This document shows positions 42,258 to 51,251 of a DNA stretch of 53,963 bases, in pieces. The notes beneath the pieces are model-generated. The model was not told the DNA's origin, ran no database searches, and worked only from the letters and a program-made list of their open reading frames with translations. Numbering within the stretch: position 1 is the first letter of the stretch; each line of letters opens with the position of its first letter. The stretch lies in NCBI GenBank assembly GCA_017432485.1, contig JAFRJB010000017.1:1-53963 (forward strand), given 5' to 3'. Origin of the DNA: Clostridia bacterium (GTDB taxonomy: Bacteria; Bacillota; Clostridia; Oscillospirales; Acutalibacteraceae). Both the position numbers and the translations under genes were made by a program.

Positions 42258-44753
42258 ATGAAATGTCCCTATTGTGCAAGAGAAAATCCCGACAATTCGC
42301 AACGCTGTTCTTATTGCGGTAATGCGTTAAATTCTTATGCAAACTACAACCAACCGCCTCATACAACTGCACAGCAAAACAGCAGTTCTCGCTCACCTGC
42401 ACCGCAACGGCAAGCTGCTGCTACCGCTGATAACAAAAATCTGCGCTTAATAATTATTTTGGCTGCTGTGGGAATTGTGCTGTGCATCGGCATCATTCTT
42501 ACTCTGATACTTTCAAGTTTGTTTCAAAGCGGCACCGGCGATATCGGCGCCGGAATGACTCGTGCGGAATGGGTGATGCAGTTAGCAGAGAGTTTCGAAC
42601 TCAAAGGCTATGCAAATGCCACACCACGTTTTTCCGATGTATCACAATCCGACCCATGCTTTACCGCGGTGCAAAGTTGCGCGGAATGGGACATTATTGA
42701 CAGCGGCGGTGAATTCTACCCCAATCAAACCGCTACGAATGAATTTGCAATTATCAGCGGTGTTAAAGCAATCGGTTTAGATTTAATACAAGCTACTGAA
42801 AACGGAAAACACGTCAAAAGTGACAGTGCCATTCTGCGCTATTTTTCTTCTTACGGGGTTCACCTCTCAAAAAAGGATGCACTGACCAAGGAAAATGCCG
42901 TTGCCATTCTTGAAACAGTCGCTCAAATCTATTCTTCTTTGGAAATGGAGCAACAGATTGACTATAAACTGTATGACAATGTACTGCCACTGCGTGCAGA
43001 CCAAATCAGTTTCGATGGAAATCAGGCTGTTTTAAACGATACGAGCGCGCAGACCGGTGATTATATTTATGTCGAGCCCGGCGCACAATACCCGTGTGGC
43101 AGAGCTGTTCAAGTCGTGTCAGCAAATGGAAATATGCTTACCGTTGCCGACATTGATGAAGAAGAAGTTTTAGAGTCAGCAAATATCATCGGCAGTTTCG
43201 AGCCTGAAATATTAGGTCTGCAGGGTGACGGATGGGAACTTTCCATTATCGACGATCCGGCACAAATGAAATTCGATTCTACAAGCGAACCGACTGTCAC
43301 CTATTTAGGAAAAGCAAACAGTGCCCCGCAGCTGACGCAAACCTCTATCGACAAGCACGTTAACCTCGGTGACGTCTGGATTAAATTGGAAAACAATGCC
43401 ACCAGCGGTATTAAGGTCTCCGGAAAAATGTGTCTGGCAGATTTAACTGTGGACATGCAGTTTGATATGCACGGCAGAGAAATCAAAAAAGCATATGCCG
43501 CCTTTTCTTCTACTATTAAGTTTCAGGTTTCCGTTACCTGCAGTAAAACCATTAAACTTCCCGCCATTTCAATCCCTTTGAAAATTGCGGGAATCATTGG
43601 CGGAGAAATCAGAGTACAACCGAAAATCAGCCTTGGCGGAACCGTGACATTAGAGCTTTCCACCACTTTCACGGAAGGCTGCTCCTACAAAAGCGGTGCC
43701 TTCCCGAAATTTTTCAAGAACTTGACAAAACCGCAAGGAAAACAAAACTTCAAAGTGCAAGCATCCTTAAAAGCCGAAGTGATTCTCTGTGCCGCTTTTA
43801 TCGGATGGGATTTATTTGATGTGGGCTTTGAAACCGGTGGTGCGGCAGAGGCAGTTCGAACACCGACCGATTGCACCGACATCAGTGTATATTGGGTGTT
43901 TTCCGCCTTTGTCAATTCCGATAATTCCCTTCTCGGTGAGATTGGTGTTAAAGCAAGCTGGGATATTTTCGATAAAGACAATTCACCTTTAAGAAAAGAC
44001 TTCCATATTGAAGGCGGAGAAGTTGTTCCGAAATGTACCAAAACCGGTAATGAGGAAGACACAGAAGATGCTGGCGGAGAAGTTGTTAACTCCACTCATT
44101 TTGCAGATACTTCTATCGGCAAAAAGCTGTTACAAAATCGTTGGTCTTTTGCCTGTAACTTAAATACAGATTTGGTGGAAAGAGTTTCGTTTAAAAAAGA
44201 TAGCACGGTTGTTGATGAAATGAGTGATGAAGTCGAACAAAACAACTATACTGCCAGATGCAGAGTTATCAGCGACAGTAAAGTATCTTACAAAATAAAA
44301 TACAAGAGCGGCTCAAGCAATATGGTTACCCTGACTCTTATTCCCAACTCGCGATGCATCAAAGCCACTTTTGTTAATGATCAATACTCAAATTACGAAA
44401 CACTGATGTTTGACGTAGACGAATATGATGGGAACGGCAATGCCGCTTTTGAACGCATACTTCTTGGTGATTGGAAGTTTTCGGGCGACACTCCGTATAA
44501 AACTGTCAATTTTTATGAATATGAATATGGGATTAAATCCAAAATCACAACAGTGGATGACACAGTGATTGATGAGCAAGCGGTTTTCGCCGTTACAGAT
44601 GACTTTGGCAAAATGACAATTCCGGGTTCCAACAGCTACGTAGTTGTTTTATTTATGGAGAGAGTCAGCGATACCCAAATCAATTTAATCTCTTTTGACG
44701 AAAGCACAAACAAGCTGAATTTAAACTATGCAACACTTACAAAATCATCTTAG
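42258..44753 (+). CDS. Membrane protein with zinc ribbon, one helix and SLH-like extracellular region
   Basis: 831 residues. The N-terminal zinc ribbon (CPYCARENPDNSQRCSYCG, residues 3-21) is cytosolic, followed by a Gln/Ser/Pro-rich linker and one helix at about 66-92 (LIIILAAVGIVLCIGIILTLILSSL). Just outside, residues about 98-215 resemble S-layer-homology repeats (FSDVSQSDPCFTAVQSCAEW, FYPNQTATNEFAI). A long beta-rich region follows, with no family I recognise. It is divergent from the FHA genes and shares their regulatory gap and the zinc-ribbon theme, so it probably belongs to the same system. Role unknown; a wall-contacting surface protein is likely. Confidence 0.75.
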   Translation: MKCPYCARENPDNSQRCSYCGNALNSYANYNQPPHTTAQQNSSSRSPAPQRQAAATADNKNLRLIIILAAVGIVLCIGIILTLILSSLFQSGTGDIGAGMTRAEWVMQLAESFELKGYANATPRFSDVSQSDPCFTAVQSCAEWDIIDSGGEFYPNQTATNEFAIISGVKAIGLDLIQATENGKHVKSDSAILRYFSSYGVHLSKKDALTKENAVAILETVAQIYSSLEMEQQIDYKLYDNVLPLRADQISFDGNQAVLNDTSAQTGDYIYVEPGAQYPCGRAVQVVSANGNMLTVADIDEEEVLESANIIGSFEPEILGLQGDGWELSIIDDPAQMKFDSTSEPTVTYLGKANSAPQLTQTSIDKHVNLGDVWIKLENNATSGIKVSGKMCLADLTVDMQFDMHGREIKKAYAAFSSTIKFQVSVTCSKTIKLPAISIPLKIAGIIGGEIRVQPKISLGGTVTLELSTTFTEGCSYKSGAFPKFFKNLTKPQGKQNFKVQASLKAEVILCAAFIGWDLFDVGFETGGAAEAVRTPTDCTDISVYWVFSAFVNSDNSLLGEIGVKASWDIFDKDNSPLRKDFHIEGGEVVPKCTKTGNEEDTEDAGGEVVNSTHFADTSIGKKLLQNRWSFACNLNTDLVERVSFKKDSTVVDEMSDEVEQNNYTARCRVISDSKVSYKIKYKSGSSNMVTLTLIPNSRCIKATFVNDQYSNYETLMFDVDEYDGNGNAAFERILLGDWKFSGDTPYKTVNFYEYEYGIKSKITTVDDTVIDEQAVFAVTDDFGKMTIPGSNSYVVVLFMERVSDTQINLISFDESTNKLNLNYATLTKSS

Positions 44754-44771
44754 AGAAACTGCAAAACTGTC

Positions 44772-44816
44772 AAAAAGTACCCCCTGCCGCTTGCAAGCGG
44801 CAGGGGGTACTTTTTT
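44772..44816. terminator. Strong bidirectional terminator
   Basis: A stem of about 20 bp, AAAAAGTACCCCCTGCCGC with GCGGCAGGGGGTACTTTTTT, between convergent genes (42258-44753 and the HD-GYP gene). Confidence 0.9.
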
Positions 44817-44823
44817 ATTCTTT

Positions 44824-46170
44824 TTATTGCGGCTTCTCGTCTTTTTGCTGATTTTTGTGGATGTTGGAGATATCCTCAAAGGTACCGCCGCCGGTGTCAT
44901 CCGGGGCGCGGAACTCGCCTCTTTCCGCCAAGCGCATAAAGGCATCTACCACATCTTCCGTCAACTGTGTGCCGGAGGCATCGTGAATAATGCTGACTGC
45001 CCTATCGTAGTTCATGCGCGCTCTGTAAGGTCTGTCGGAATACATCGCATCAAAGGTATCGGCAACGGCGATAATTTGCGCCACGCGCGGCATTTCATCG
45101 CCCTTGAGCCCCTTGGGATAACCTTTCCCGTCAGGCCGCTCGTGGTGCGCCTCGGCGCCGACCGCAATATCCGGCATCAGGCTGATGTTTTGGAGCACAT
45201 CATGCCCGCGCACGGTGTGAGATTTGATAATATCAAATTCCTCATCCGTCAACTTACCGGGCTTATTGAGCACCTGGTCGGGAATGCTGACTTTGCCGAT
45301 GTCATGCATCAAAGCAATGTTATAATACTGCTCGACCGTTTCCTCATCATAACCGAGCTCTTTGGCGAGCATCGCCGTATACTTTGCCACGCGCGAGGAG
45401 TGACCTTGTGTATACGAATCCTTCATATCGATAACCTTTGCGAAGGATTCGATAATCTCTCTGAGCAGCTGCTTATCGCGCTGCTGCTGGTCGCGCAGTC
45501 TTTCCAATTCACCGGCTTTATGAGAGCTGATTTGCATTTTTGAACCGATTAATATGCAAACGACTAAAAATACCGCCGCAATGAGCACAATGAGAATAAC
45601 ATAGTTGCGCGTATAGTGGCTGATTTCTTCCATGGAAATATCCGCGCCGGCGTAGGCAACGCATTCGCCTTTCGAGTTATAAATCGGCTCATACTTTGTC
45701 AACAGCCAGCCGAATGAATCATTACTTTCCATAAGATCCATCGACTTGCCTGCCAAAAGGTCCGGCACTAAGGGTAAAAACGATTCATCAAACTCCTGAA
45801 AATCGCCGAGATTGCCCGCTTCCTCGGGGTCGGTATCAAAGACCACATAGCAGCCGTCTTCTCGAATTTGATAAACATATAAATACTTTAAATACGGCGT
45901 ATTTTCCAAAATATCTTTGAGTCGCTCAAAGGTTTGGGCGTAAGCGGCATCTTTGCCATTTTCCAGCCATTCATTCACGCGGGCGGAACTAATCTCCGCC
46001 GCCGCTAATTTTGCGGCACCGGTAACGGTCTGCTCACGGTCTTTACGAATTTGCGAGCTCAAAACGCTCGCACCCGTAAAGGTAATGGCAGTCGCCATCA
46101 CCACGGCAAGCACCACCCAAACGATAAGTAAGCGCCGATGGCGCCCTTCACGATTTTTTTGTTTTTCCAT
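44824..46170 (-). CDS. Membrane HD-GYP domain protein (probable c-di-GMP phosphodiesterase)
   Basis: 448 residues, start supported by GGGGAG. Helices at about 12-36 and 188-210 enclose an extracellular sensor of CHASE/Cache type. The cytosolic HD-GYP domain (about 240-415) has HSSRVAKY, MHDIGK (HD metal site), EAHHERPDGKGYP (the GYP signature) and VADTFDAMYSDRPYR. HD-GYP enzymes hydrolyse cyclic di-GMP or related dinucleotides. Its own promoter lies upstream. This is the only apparently intact cyclic-dinucleotide enzyme in the window; the GGDEF at 15075-16850 is degenerate. Confidence 0.9.
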   Translation of the reverse strand: MEKQKNREGRHRRLLIVWVVLAVVMATAITFTGASVLSSQIRKDREQTVTGAAKLAAAEISSARVNEWLENGKDAAYAQTFERLKDILENTPYLKYLYVYQIREDGCYVVFDTDPEEAGNLGDFQEFDESFLPLVPDLLAGKSMDLMESNDSFGWLLTKYEPIYNSKGECVAYAGADISMEEISHYTRNYVILIVLIAAVFLVVCILIGSKMQISSHKAGELERLRDQQQRDKQLLREIIESFAKVIDMKDSYTQGHSSRVAKYTAMLAKELGYDEETVEQYYNIALMHDIGKVSIPDQVLNKPGKLTDEEFDIIKSHTVRGHDVLQNISLMPDIAVGAEAHHERPDGKGYPKGLKGDEMPRVAQIIAVADTFDAMYSDRPYRARMNYDRAVSIIHDASGTQLTEDVVDAFMRLAERGEFRAPDDTGGGTFEDISNIHKNQQKDEKPQ

Positions 46171-46202
46171 CTAAGTCTCCCCAAAAAAACAATATTATAT
46201 CT

Positions 46203-46231
46203 ATTATAATGCATTTTATCTTTTCAGTCAA
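46203..46231 (-). promoter_or_regulatory. Promoter of the HD-GYP gene
   Basis: On the minus strand TTGACT (46226-46231), 17 bases, TATAAT (46203-46208), about 33 bases before the start at 46170. Confidence 0.75.
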
Positions 46232-46269
46232 TCCATATTGCGCCGCCTTTTTGCCGGGCAAAAAAATAA

Positions 46270-46291
46270 GCCTGCACCGATGTGTGCAGGC
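46270..46291 (-). terminator. Terminator of the DUF4177-like gene
   Basis: GCCTGCAC-CGATGT-GTGCAGGC; on the minus strand it is followed by TTATTTTTTT and lies 14 bases after the stop at 46306. Confidence 0.85.
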
Positions 46292-46305
46292 GTATTTAAA
46301 AATCA

Positions 46306-46509
46306 TTAATCGTGTACAAATACCAATGTAAACACGGTGCGGTCACCGCCGCCCAGACCGGTGTTACCGGCAACGGTAGTGGTCATGGTATGAAGGCGCC
46401 AGCCCTGCTGTGCCCAAGAATTGAGCACATTGTCAAGTTCCGAAAGATTCTTAGCGTCGTGACCGAAAAATTTCTCTTTAAGTACAACTTGTGTGGTTTT
46501 GTATTGCAT
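46306..46509 (-). CDS. DUF4177-like small protein
   Basis: 67 residues from the ATG at 46509, which has AAAGGAG seven bases upstream (the frame is open to 46533). The sequence MQYKTTQVVLKEKFF, then LNSWAQQGWRLHTM and a closing beta strand (TVFTLVFVHD), fits the small DUF4177 fold: a basic beta strand, a helix with GW, and a final strand. Function is not established for this family. Monocistronic, with its own promoter and terminator. Confidence 0.75.
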   Translation of the reverse strand: MQYKTTQVVLKEKFFGHDAKNLSELDNVLNSWAQQGWRLHTMTTTVAGNTGLGGGDRTVFTLVFVHD

Positions 46510-46542
46510 TGTGTATCTCCTTTCAAAAAACATTGCAAAAAC

Positions 46543-46571
46543 AGTATAGCATAAGTGTGACTGCCTTTCAA
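46543..46571 (-). promoter_or_regulatory. Promoter of the DUF4177-like gene
   Basis: On the minus strand TTGAAA (46566-46571), 17 bases, TATACT (46543-46548). Confidence 0.7.
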
Positions 46572-46591
46572 CACTCCGGCAACACTTTTTA

Positions 46592-46620
46592 TTGCATATC
46601 CTAAAAATCTTATGTATAAT
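46592..46620 (+). promoter_or_regulatory. Promoter of the lipoprotein-phosphoesterase genes
   Basis: TTGCAT (46592-46597), 17 bases, TATAAT (46615-46620), 35 bases before the ATG at 46656. Confidence 0.72.
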
Positions 46621-46655
46621 AAAAGTGTCAAATTATCAAAAAAATGGAGTTACCT

Positions 46656-47114
46656 ATGAAAAAAACGGTTCTTATTGCTGCCTGCCTGCTCACATTGCTG
46701 CTACTGTGCAGCTGTAGGGCAACGCAGCAAAACCAAACGGAGGTCACCGAAACTATGCACAGCGAAAACGAGCAAACCGTCACCGTAATCAACGAAGTTA
46801 AAGAGGCGGATATTTGGCTCTTGCCCGATACCGAAGCCAACCGCAAAACCACACTATGGGGCACCGCAACTGCCGCCAAAGTTTCCACCGGCGAAAGCCG
46901 CACTGCGCCGCTGTGTGAAGCGGGCGATAACGGGCACTACCTGCTTCGCATGATTGACAGCGACTCGTTTTATTACTCTGCCAACGATATTTCCCTTAAA
47001 GCCGGCGATACCCTGACAATCAAAGGCAACGAGGATGGCGGTGCTTCCGCCGCAGTCACTGATGAAAGCGGTAAAGTTCTCGCCACTTACGATGTCTTCA
47101 GCGCAAGGCTGTAA
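46656..47114 (+). CDS. Small lipoprotein of unknown function
   Basis: 152 residues from the ATG at 46656, with GGAG just upstream (an in-frame ATG at 46644 precedes the ribosome site). The signal peptide ends in a lipobox (LLLCSC, Cys at about 19). The mature part starts with a Gln/Thr/Glu linker and is followed by a small beta-rich domain (DIWLLPDTEANRKTTLWG). No family recognised. It is followed 34 bases later by the secreted phosphoesterase gene and is probably cotranscribed with it. Confidence 0.75.
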   Translation: MKKTVLIAACLLTLLLLCSCRATQQNQTEVTETMHSENEQTVTVINEVKEADIWLLPDTEANRKTTLWGTATAAKVSTGESRTAPLCEAGDNGHYLLRMIDSDSFYYSANDISLKAGDTLTIKGNEDGGASAAVTDESGKVLATYDVFSARL

Positions 47115-47148
47115 TAGGATTTTTAAAGCATTTTCAAAGGAGAAAAAA

Positions 47149-48567
47149 ATGAAAAAACTGTTTTGCTTATTGTTGAGTATTCTGATGATATGCAGCGCTG
47201 TCGGTTTGACTGCCGGCGCCCAAAATACACCCGCTGTCGGCGCCCAAAACAAGGCTGCAGCTGCCGAGGATTTTGTGCCGGTGTTGCGCTTTATCGCGGC
47301 GAGCGATACCCATGTCAGAGATGAAGATGATTTTACTTGCGAGCGCATCGAAAAAATGATGGACGAAACCTACCGCATTGCCGCGCAAGATGCCAAGCAC
47401 CCGACCTTGGATGCCCTGCTGCTGGCGGGCGATGTGACCGATGACGGCACCGCAACCGAATTTGAAAAGCTGGAAAATACGCTTCACACCGCCGTAAAAA
47501 GCGAAACAAAACTCCTGGCGATAGCCGCCAAAAATCACGACGGCTACCATATGAGCCGCGAGGATGAGCGCAATACCATTGCCGCCATTACCGGCAATGA
47601 TGCCGATTTTCATGTCGTTATTAACGGCTACCACTTTATCGGGCTTTCCGTTTCTTCCAAGTGGCTTTCGCACTACGATAAAGAGCAGCTCAACTGGCTC
47701 AAAGAGCAGCTGGATGCCGCCACCGCCGAAAATCCCGATCAGCCTGTTTTTGTGATGCACCACGAGCATGTGAAAAACACGGTTTACGGCAGTTCCTCTT
47801 TCGAGAGGTGGGGTGTGCCGTATTTCAACGATATTTTGGAGCAATACCCGCAAGTGGTTGACTTCTCGGGGCATTCGCATTACCCGCTCAACCACCCGAA
47901 CAGTGTGTGGCAGGGCGCTTTCACCGCCATTAACACGGGCGCGGTAAAATCGACCGATTATACCGTAGAGGATATGCGCGATATCGCCTCCTACCCCGAC
48001 AACCGCAAGTGCAGCACCTATTGGATTGTGGAAATTGATGCTGCTAATCGCATGCACCTGCGCGGAATGGATTTACTCGCCGACAAAGTGCTGTGCGAAT
48101 ATATTTTAGAGAACCCTGCCGACCCGGCAAACCGCGCCTTTTCGCCCGAAAACAAGGCAGCGGCTTCCACCGCACCTGTGTTCTCGGAAGGAGCACTGCG
48201 CGAAGTGGCAGCGCAATCCGGCGGCTGCACCATCACCGTAGACAATGCGCAGTCGACCGACGGCATGCCTGTTGTGCTCTACCGCGCTTATGCAATAGAT
48301 GAAAACGGGAAAGAAATTGCCAACACCTGGACCATGCCGCAATATTATATTACCGATGCCCCCGACACGGTGGAGTTAACCCTCAAGGGGCTCGGCAAAG
48401 GCACCTACAAGATTAAGGTCGTTGCCGAAACGGCTTACGGCGTGCAGTCCGCACCGCTTGAAACGGAATTAACACTGACTTCACCGAGCAAGTTTTACGC
48501 ATTTATCACCCGCACCGCTATGCGGGGATGGCACTTGTTTGAAGTAATTTGGAATGCCATTTTCTAA
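47149..48567 (+). CDS. Secreted calcineurin-like metallophosphoesterase
   Basis: 472 residues from the ATG at 47149 (GGAG upstream; the frame is open further but lies in the lipoprotein gene). Signal peptide 1-25. The metallophosphoesterase domain is at about 45-320: AASDTHVRD, LLAGDVTDDG, AKNHDGYHM (where GNHD is usual), MHHEHVK and FSGHSHYPLNHP. After it, an Ig/FN3-like beta domain (about 360-450) ends YKIKVVAETAYGVQSAPLETEL. It probably acts on extracellular phosphoesters. Substrate unknown. Confidence 0.85.
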   Translation: MKKLFCLLLSILMICSAVGLTAGAQNTPAVGAQNKAAAAEDFVPVLRFIAASDTHVRDEDDFTCERIEKMMDETYRIAAQDAKHPTLDALLLAGDVTDDGTATEFEKLENTLHTAVKSETKLLAIAAKNHDGYHMSREDERNTIAAITGNDADFHVVINGYHFIGLSVSSKWLSHYDKEQLNWLKEQLDAATAENPDQPVFVMHHEHVKNTVYGSSSFERWGVPYFNDILEQYPQVVDFSGHSHYPLNHPNSVWQGAFTAINTGAVKSTDYTVEDMRDIASYPDNRKCSTYWIVEIDAANRMHLRGMDLLADKVLCEYILENPADPANRAFSPENKAAASTAPVFSEGALREVAAQSGGCTITVDNAQSTDGMPVVLYRAYAIDENGKEIANTWTMPQYYITDAPDTVELTLKGLGKGTYKIKVVAETAYGVQSAPLETELTLTSPSKFYAFITRTAMRGWHLFEVIWNAIF

Positions 48568-48612
48568 AATAGTATCCATTGATTGAACAACAGTAACTAA
48601 AAGGAGAGTGCA

Positions 48613-50064
48613 ATGCGGCAGAAGACATTGACACCGGCACAGTTAGAGAGAATTGCCCGCAAAAAACAAAAAGAAATCGCAAAGTGGGAGCGCGAAAAGG
48701 CGCGCCCGAAGCGAAGCAACTACATTTTTATGCTCATTTTCATTGTCAGCCTCGTGTATGTGACCGATGAAATTGCTTCTCAAATCAGCACACTGATGAA
48801 AACGGAAATTGCCAACGACTTAATGGCGCAGTTCGGTCAAAAGAGTGTCGGTATGCTCGATATTGTCAGTTTTATTGCTATCCCCTTTCAAGCGCTTTCC
48901 ATCTTCTATAAGCCGCTTTCCGACCGCTTTGGCAGAAAACTGTTTTTGGTGGTCAATACCTTCGGTATGGCACTGGGAATGCTCATCATCGCGCTTACCC
49001 ACGGCATTGCACTATACATTGTCGGCGCAGTCTTAATCTTCTTCTTTGTGCCGCACGATATGCAGGTGGTGTATGTGATGGAATCGGCACCTGCCAAGCA
49101 CCGCGCCAAAATTTATTCCTCAGTCAAATGTATTGCCACGCTCGGCGTAATGCTCGTGCCGCTATTCAGAAAACTGCTCATGCACGATGCTTCGCAGTGG
49201 CGGCTGGTGTATTTAGTGCCCGCCGTTATCGGGTTGGTCGTTTCCTTTGTCGCCCTGCTGTTTGCCAGAGAGACCGATACCTTTATGGACTCACGCCTGG
49301 CATACCTTAGAATGAGCGAAGAAGAACTGCAGCAAGCCAAAGCCGAACAATCCGGCAAGGACGCGCAGGGCGGCTTTTTCAAGGGGCTGATTTTTGCGAT
49401 GAAGCACCGCCAGCTGCGCTGGGTATTTATCGCCACGGCGCTGTGCAATTTCGGCGTAATTATCACCATGCACTATCAGGTGGTAATGTCTTACGGCTTT
49501 GCCGAGGGCATTATGGCAAAAAGCGGTATCGGCTTGGATGCCGCACTCAATGAGGCGAGCATCGGCCCTGTAACGGCGGCGTTGTTTCTGTTCCCTGTCG
49601 GCAGTGCAATTGCCCAGCTTTTGGTCGGCTTCTTTGCCGACAGCCTCGGCAGAAAGAAAAGCGCTGTGATTATGGCGGCAACAACACTGACGATGTTCTT
49701 ACTGCTCATTGCCGGTTCTCGCTTTAATTGGTCACCGTATATCGTCGGCATTTGCTGCGGCGCTTCTGTCGGTGCCTATTGGGCAACCTCGGATGTGCTC
49801 ATTATAATCATTTCCGAATCGGCGCCCACCAACCTGCGTTCCTCGGTGCTGTCGGCACAGTTTTTACCGCAGGGTGTCGGCTACCTGGTCGCCTACGCAG
49901 TCGGGCTGCCGCTGATTACAGCTCTCGGTAACAGTATGGTGCCCGTTATTACCCTTTGCCTTGCCGTTCCCGGCTTGATAGCGGCACTTGCCGTGCTCGC
50001 CGTCAAAGTGCACGACACCAAGGGAGTTGACCTGGAAAAAGTCACGGGCGCAGAGTGGGATTAG
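48613..50064 (+). CDS. Major facilitator superfamily transporter
   Basis: 483 residues, start supported by AAAAGGAGAG. An unusually charged N-terminus (about 35 residues, rich in Lys, Arg and Glu) precedes 12 predicted helices. MFS signature loops are SDRFGRKL after helix 2 and ADSLGRKKS after helix 8. An extra charged central loop (EEELQQAKAEQSGKDAQ) separates the two halves. The GRK pattern is like sugar or organic-acid porters, but the substrate cannot be read. It may be cotranscribed with the phosphoesterase gene 45 bases upstream, which could release what it imports. Confidence 0.88.
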   Translation: MRQKTLTPAQLERIARKKQKEIAKWEREKARPKRSNYIFMLIFIVSLVYVTDEIASQISTLMKTEIANDLMAQFGQKSVGMLDIVSFIAIPFQALSIFYKPLSDRFGRKLFLVVNTFGMALGMLIIALTHGIALYIVGAVLIFFFVPHDMQVVYVMESAPAKHRAKIYSSVKCIATLGVMLVPLFRKLLMHDASQWRLVYLVPAVIGLVVSFVALLFARETDTFMDSRLAYLRMSEEELQQAKAEQSGKDAQGGFFKGLIFAMKHRQLRWVFIATALCNFGVIITMHYQVVMSYGFAEGIMAKSGIGLDAALNEASIGPVTAALFLFPVGSAIAQLLVGFFADSLGRKKSAVIMAATTLTMFLLLIAGSRFNWSPYIVGICCGASVGAYWATSDVLIIIISESAPTNLRSSVLSAQFLPQGVGYLVAYAVGLPLITALGNSMVPVITLCLAVPGLIAALAVLAVKVHDTKGVDLEKVTGAEWD

Positions 50065-50107
50065 CGCGCCCGCAAAGCGAGGTCTTTCCTGCCAGTAAGC
50101 AAAAATA

Positions 50108-50139
50108 AGCACCGGTTGTGATTGTTCACAATCGGTGCT
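50108..50139. terminator. Bidirectional terminator
   Basis: AGCACCGGTTGTGA and TCACAATCGGTGCT form a stem with one mismatch or bulge. T-rich on both sides, between the convergent transporter and phosphorylase-like genes. Confidence 0.75.
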
Positions 50140-50181
50140 GTTGTTTTATCTTTTAGAAAATATCAATGCAAAGGCTTTCCT

Positions 50182-50964
50182 TTAGTCGCCGGTATACTCG
50201 AGCACTTCTTCGAGCAGGGCTTTGACAAAGCCGCAGCTGGTATAAGCGGCAAACTTTTGAAATCTGTCATCCTTTCTTTCATCCGCAAAATCGCACACGC
50301 TTTTGGCAATAATCATATGCGGTTGCGGCTCTACGGCATGCGCTGCCGCATAGGCAACGCCGTAGCCTTCCATCTCGACGCCTTCGGTATCCTGAAAACC
50401 GCTAATCACCTGCTTTTTGAGTATTGACTGATTGGCTACCACGGCTGTACCGCTCGCCAAGGGGCCGCAATGCACATAAAACTCATTTTTGTCGCTGTGC
50501 ACAAAGTCCATAATGGTATCCAAATAATCGCCGCTGACTTCCACCGAAGTCGGTCTCGGGTGAAAACCGATTTCACCGAAAACAATATCCGCCTGATGAG
50601 GTGAAACAAACTTGCCGTTTGAAAAATTCCAAACGGAATTTGCCAAAACCACATCGCCGTACTGCTGCTTGTCGGTATCCTTAATCTGACCGGTACCCGC
50701 CGCAATACCCGGCATAATGACATATTCGGGAACAAAATGGTAAAGCATTTTCATTGTTAAAGTGGCGCTCGCTGTCATACCCATTTCATCCTGCCGCGCA
50801 CAAATAACGCGCAGCTTCTTCCCGTTTTTTTCAATAAAGGCTTCCTTATATGCCTGAGCATCGCCCGCTACAGACAAGTCTTGCCACTCAAACATGCGCA
50901 GCACGGCTTGCTCTTCCGTATCGGTAACATAAATAATAGCTGCAAAAGAATGATAGTTTCTCAT
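50182..50964 (-). CDS. Nucleoside phosphorylase/nucleosidase superfamily protein
   Basis: 260 residues. Family features are MPGIAAGTG (phosphate/ribose loop), GDVVLANSVWNF, GVEMEGYGVAYAA (the EMEG ribose-binding glutamates) and KSVCDFADERKDDRFQKFAA (catalytic Asp region). It cleaves an N-glycosidic bond of some nucleoside. The last motif is closer to my memory of the phosphorylase domains attached to NLR/NACHT-type proteins than to the MTA/SAH nucleosidases, but this is a stand-alone protein. Promoter at 51073-51101. Substrate uncertain. Confidence 0.8.
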   Translation of the reverse strand: MRNYHSFAAIIYVTDTEEQAVLRMFEWQDLSVAGDAQAYKEAFIEKNGKKLRVICARQDEMGMTASATLTMKMLYHFVPEYVIMPGIAAGTGQIKDTDKQQYGDVVLANSVWNFSNGKFVSPHQADIVFGEIGFHPRPTSVEVSGDYLDTIMDFVHSDKNEFYVHCGPLASGTAVVANQSILKKQVISGFQDTEGVEMEGYGVAYAAAHAVEPQPHMIIAKSVCDFADERKDDRFQKFAAYTSCGFVKALLEEVLEYTGD

Positions 50965-51072
50965 ACACTTCCCCTTTTTAGGACTCCCTGCCGCAAGGCA
51001 AAGCTTGTTTGATTGCCATTTGCATTGCGCCGGTTAAGTCATAGGCAATACATTGAATGTATTGCTTATTTT

Positions 51073-51101
51073 ATTCTATCACAATAGCGCTTGTTGTTCA
51101 A
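51073..51101 (-). promoter_or_regulatory. Promoter of the phosphorylase-like gene
   Basis: On the minus strand TTGAAC (51096-51101), 17 bases, TAGAAT (51073-51078). It leaves a leader of about 100 bases with no feature I recognise. Confidence 0.55.
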
Positions 51102-51192
51102 TATCGTTTGAAAGGATTTTGTCGAGAAAATGACATTGGCGGCTTTTTTTAACTCTTTTGAGAGTTTACGCGCCGTGTGAGTTTTCCTTAGG

Positions 51193-51221
51193 TTGCAATA
51201 GCGGGTGGGATATGGTAAAGT
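51193..51221 (+). promoter_or_regulatory. Possible promoter of the ABC transporter pair
   Basis: TTGCAA (51193-51198), 17 bases, TAAAGT (51216-51221), 30 bases before the ATG at 51252. The -10 box is weak. Confidence 0.4.
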
Positions 51222-51251
51222 TAAAACATAAAAAAACTATCGGGAGGGCAT

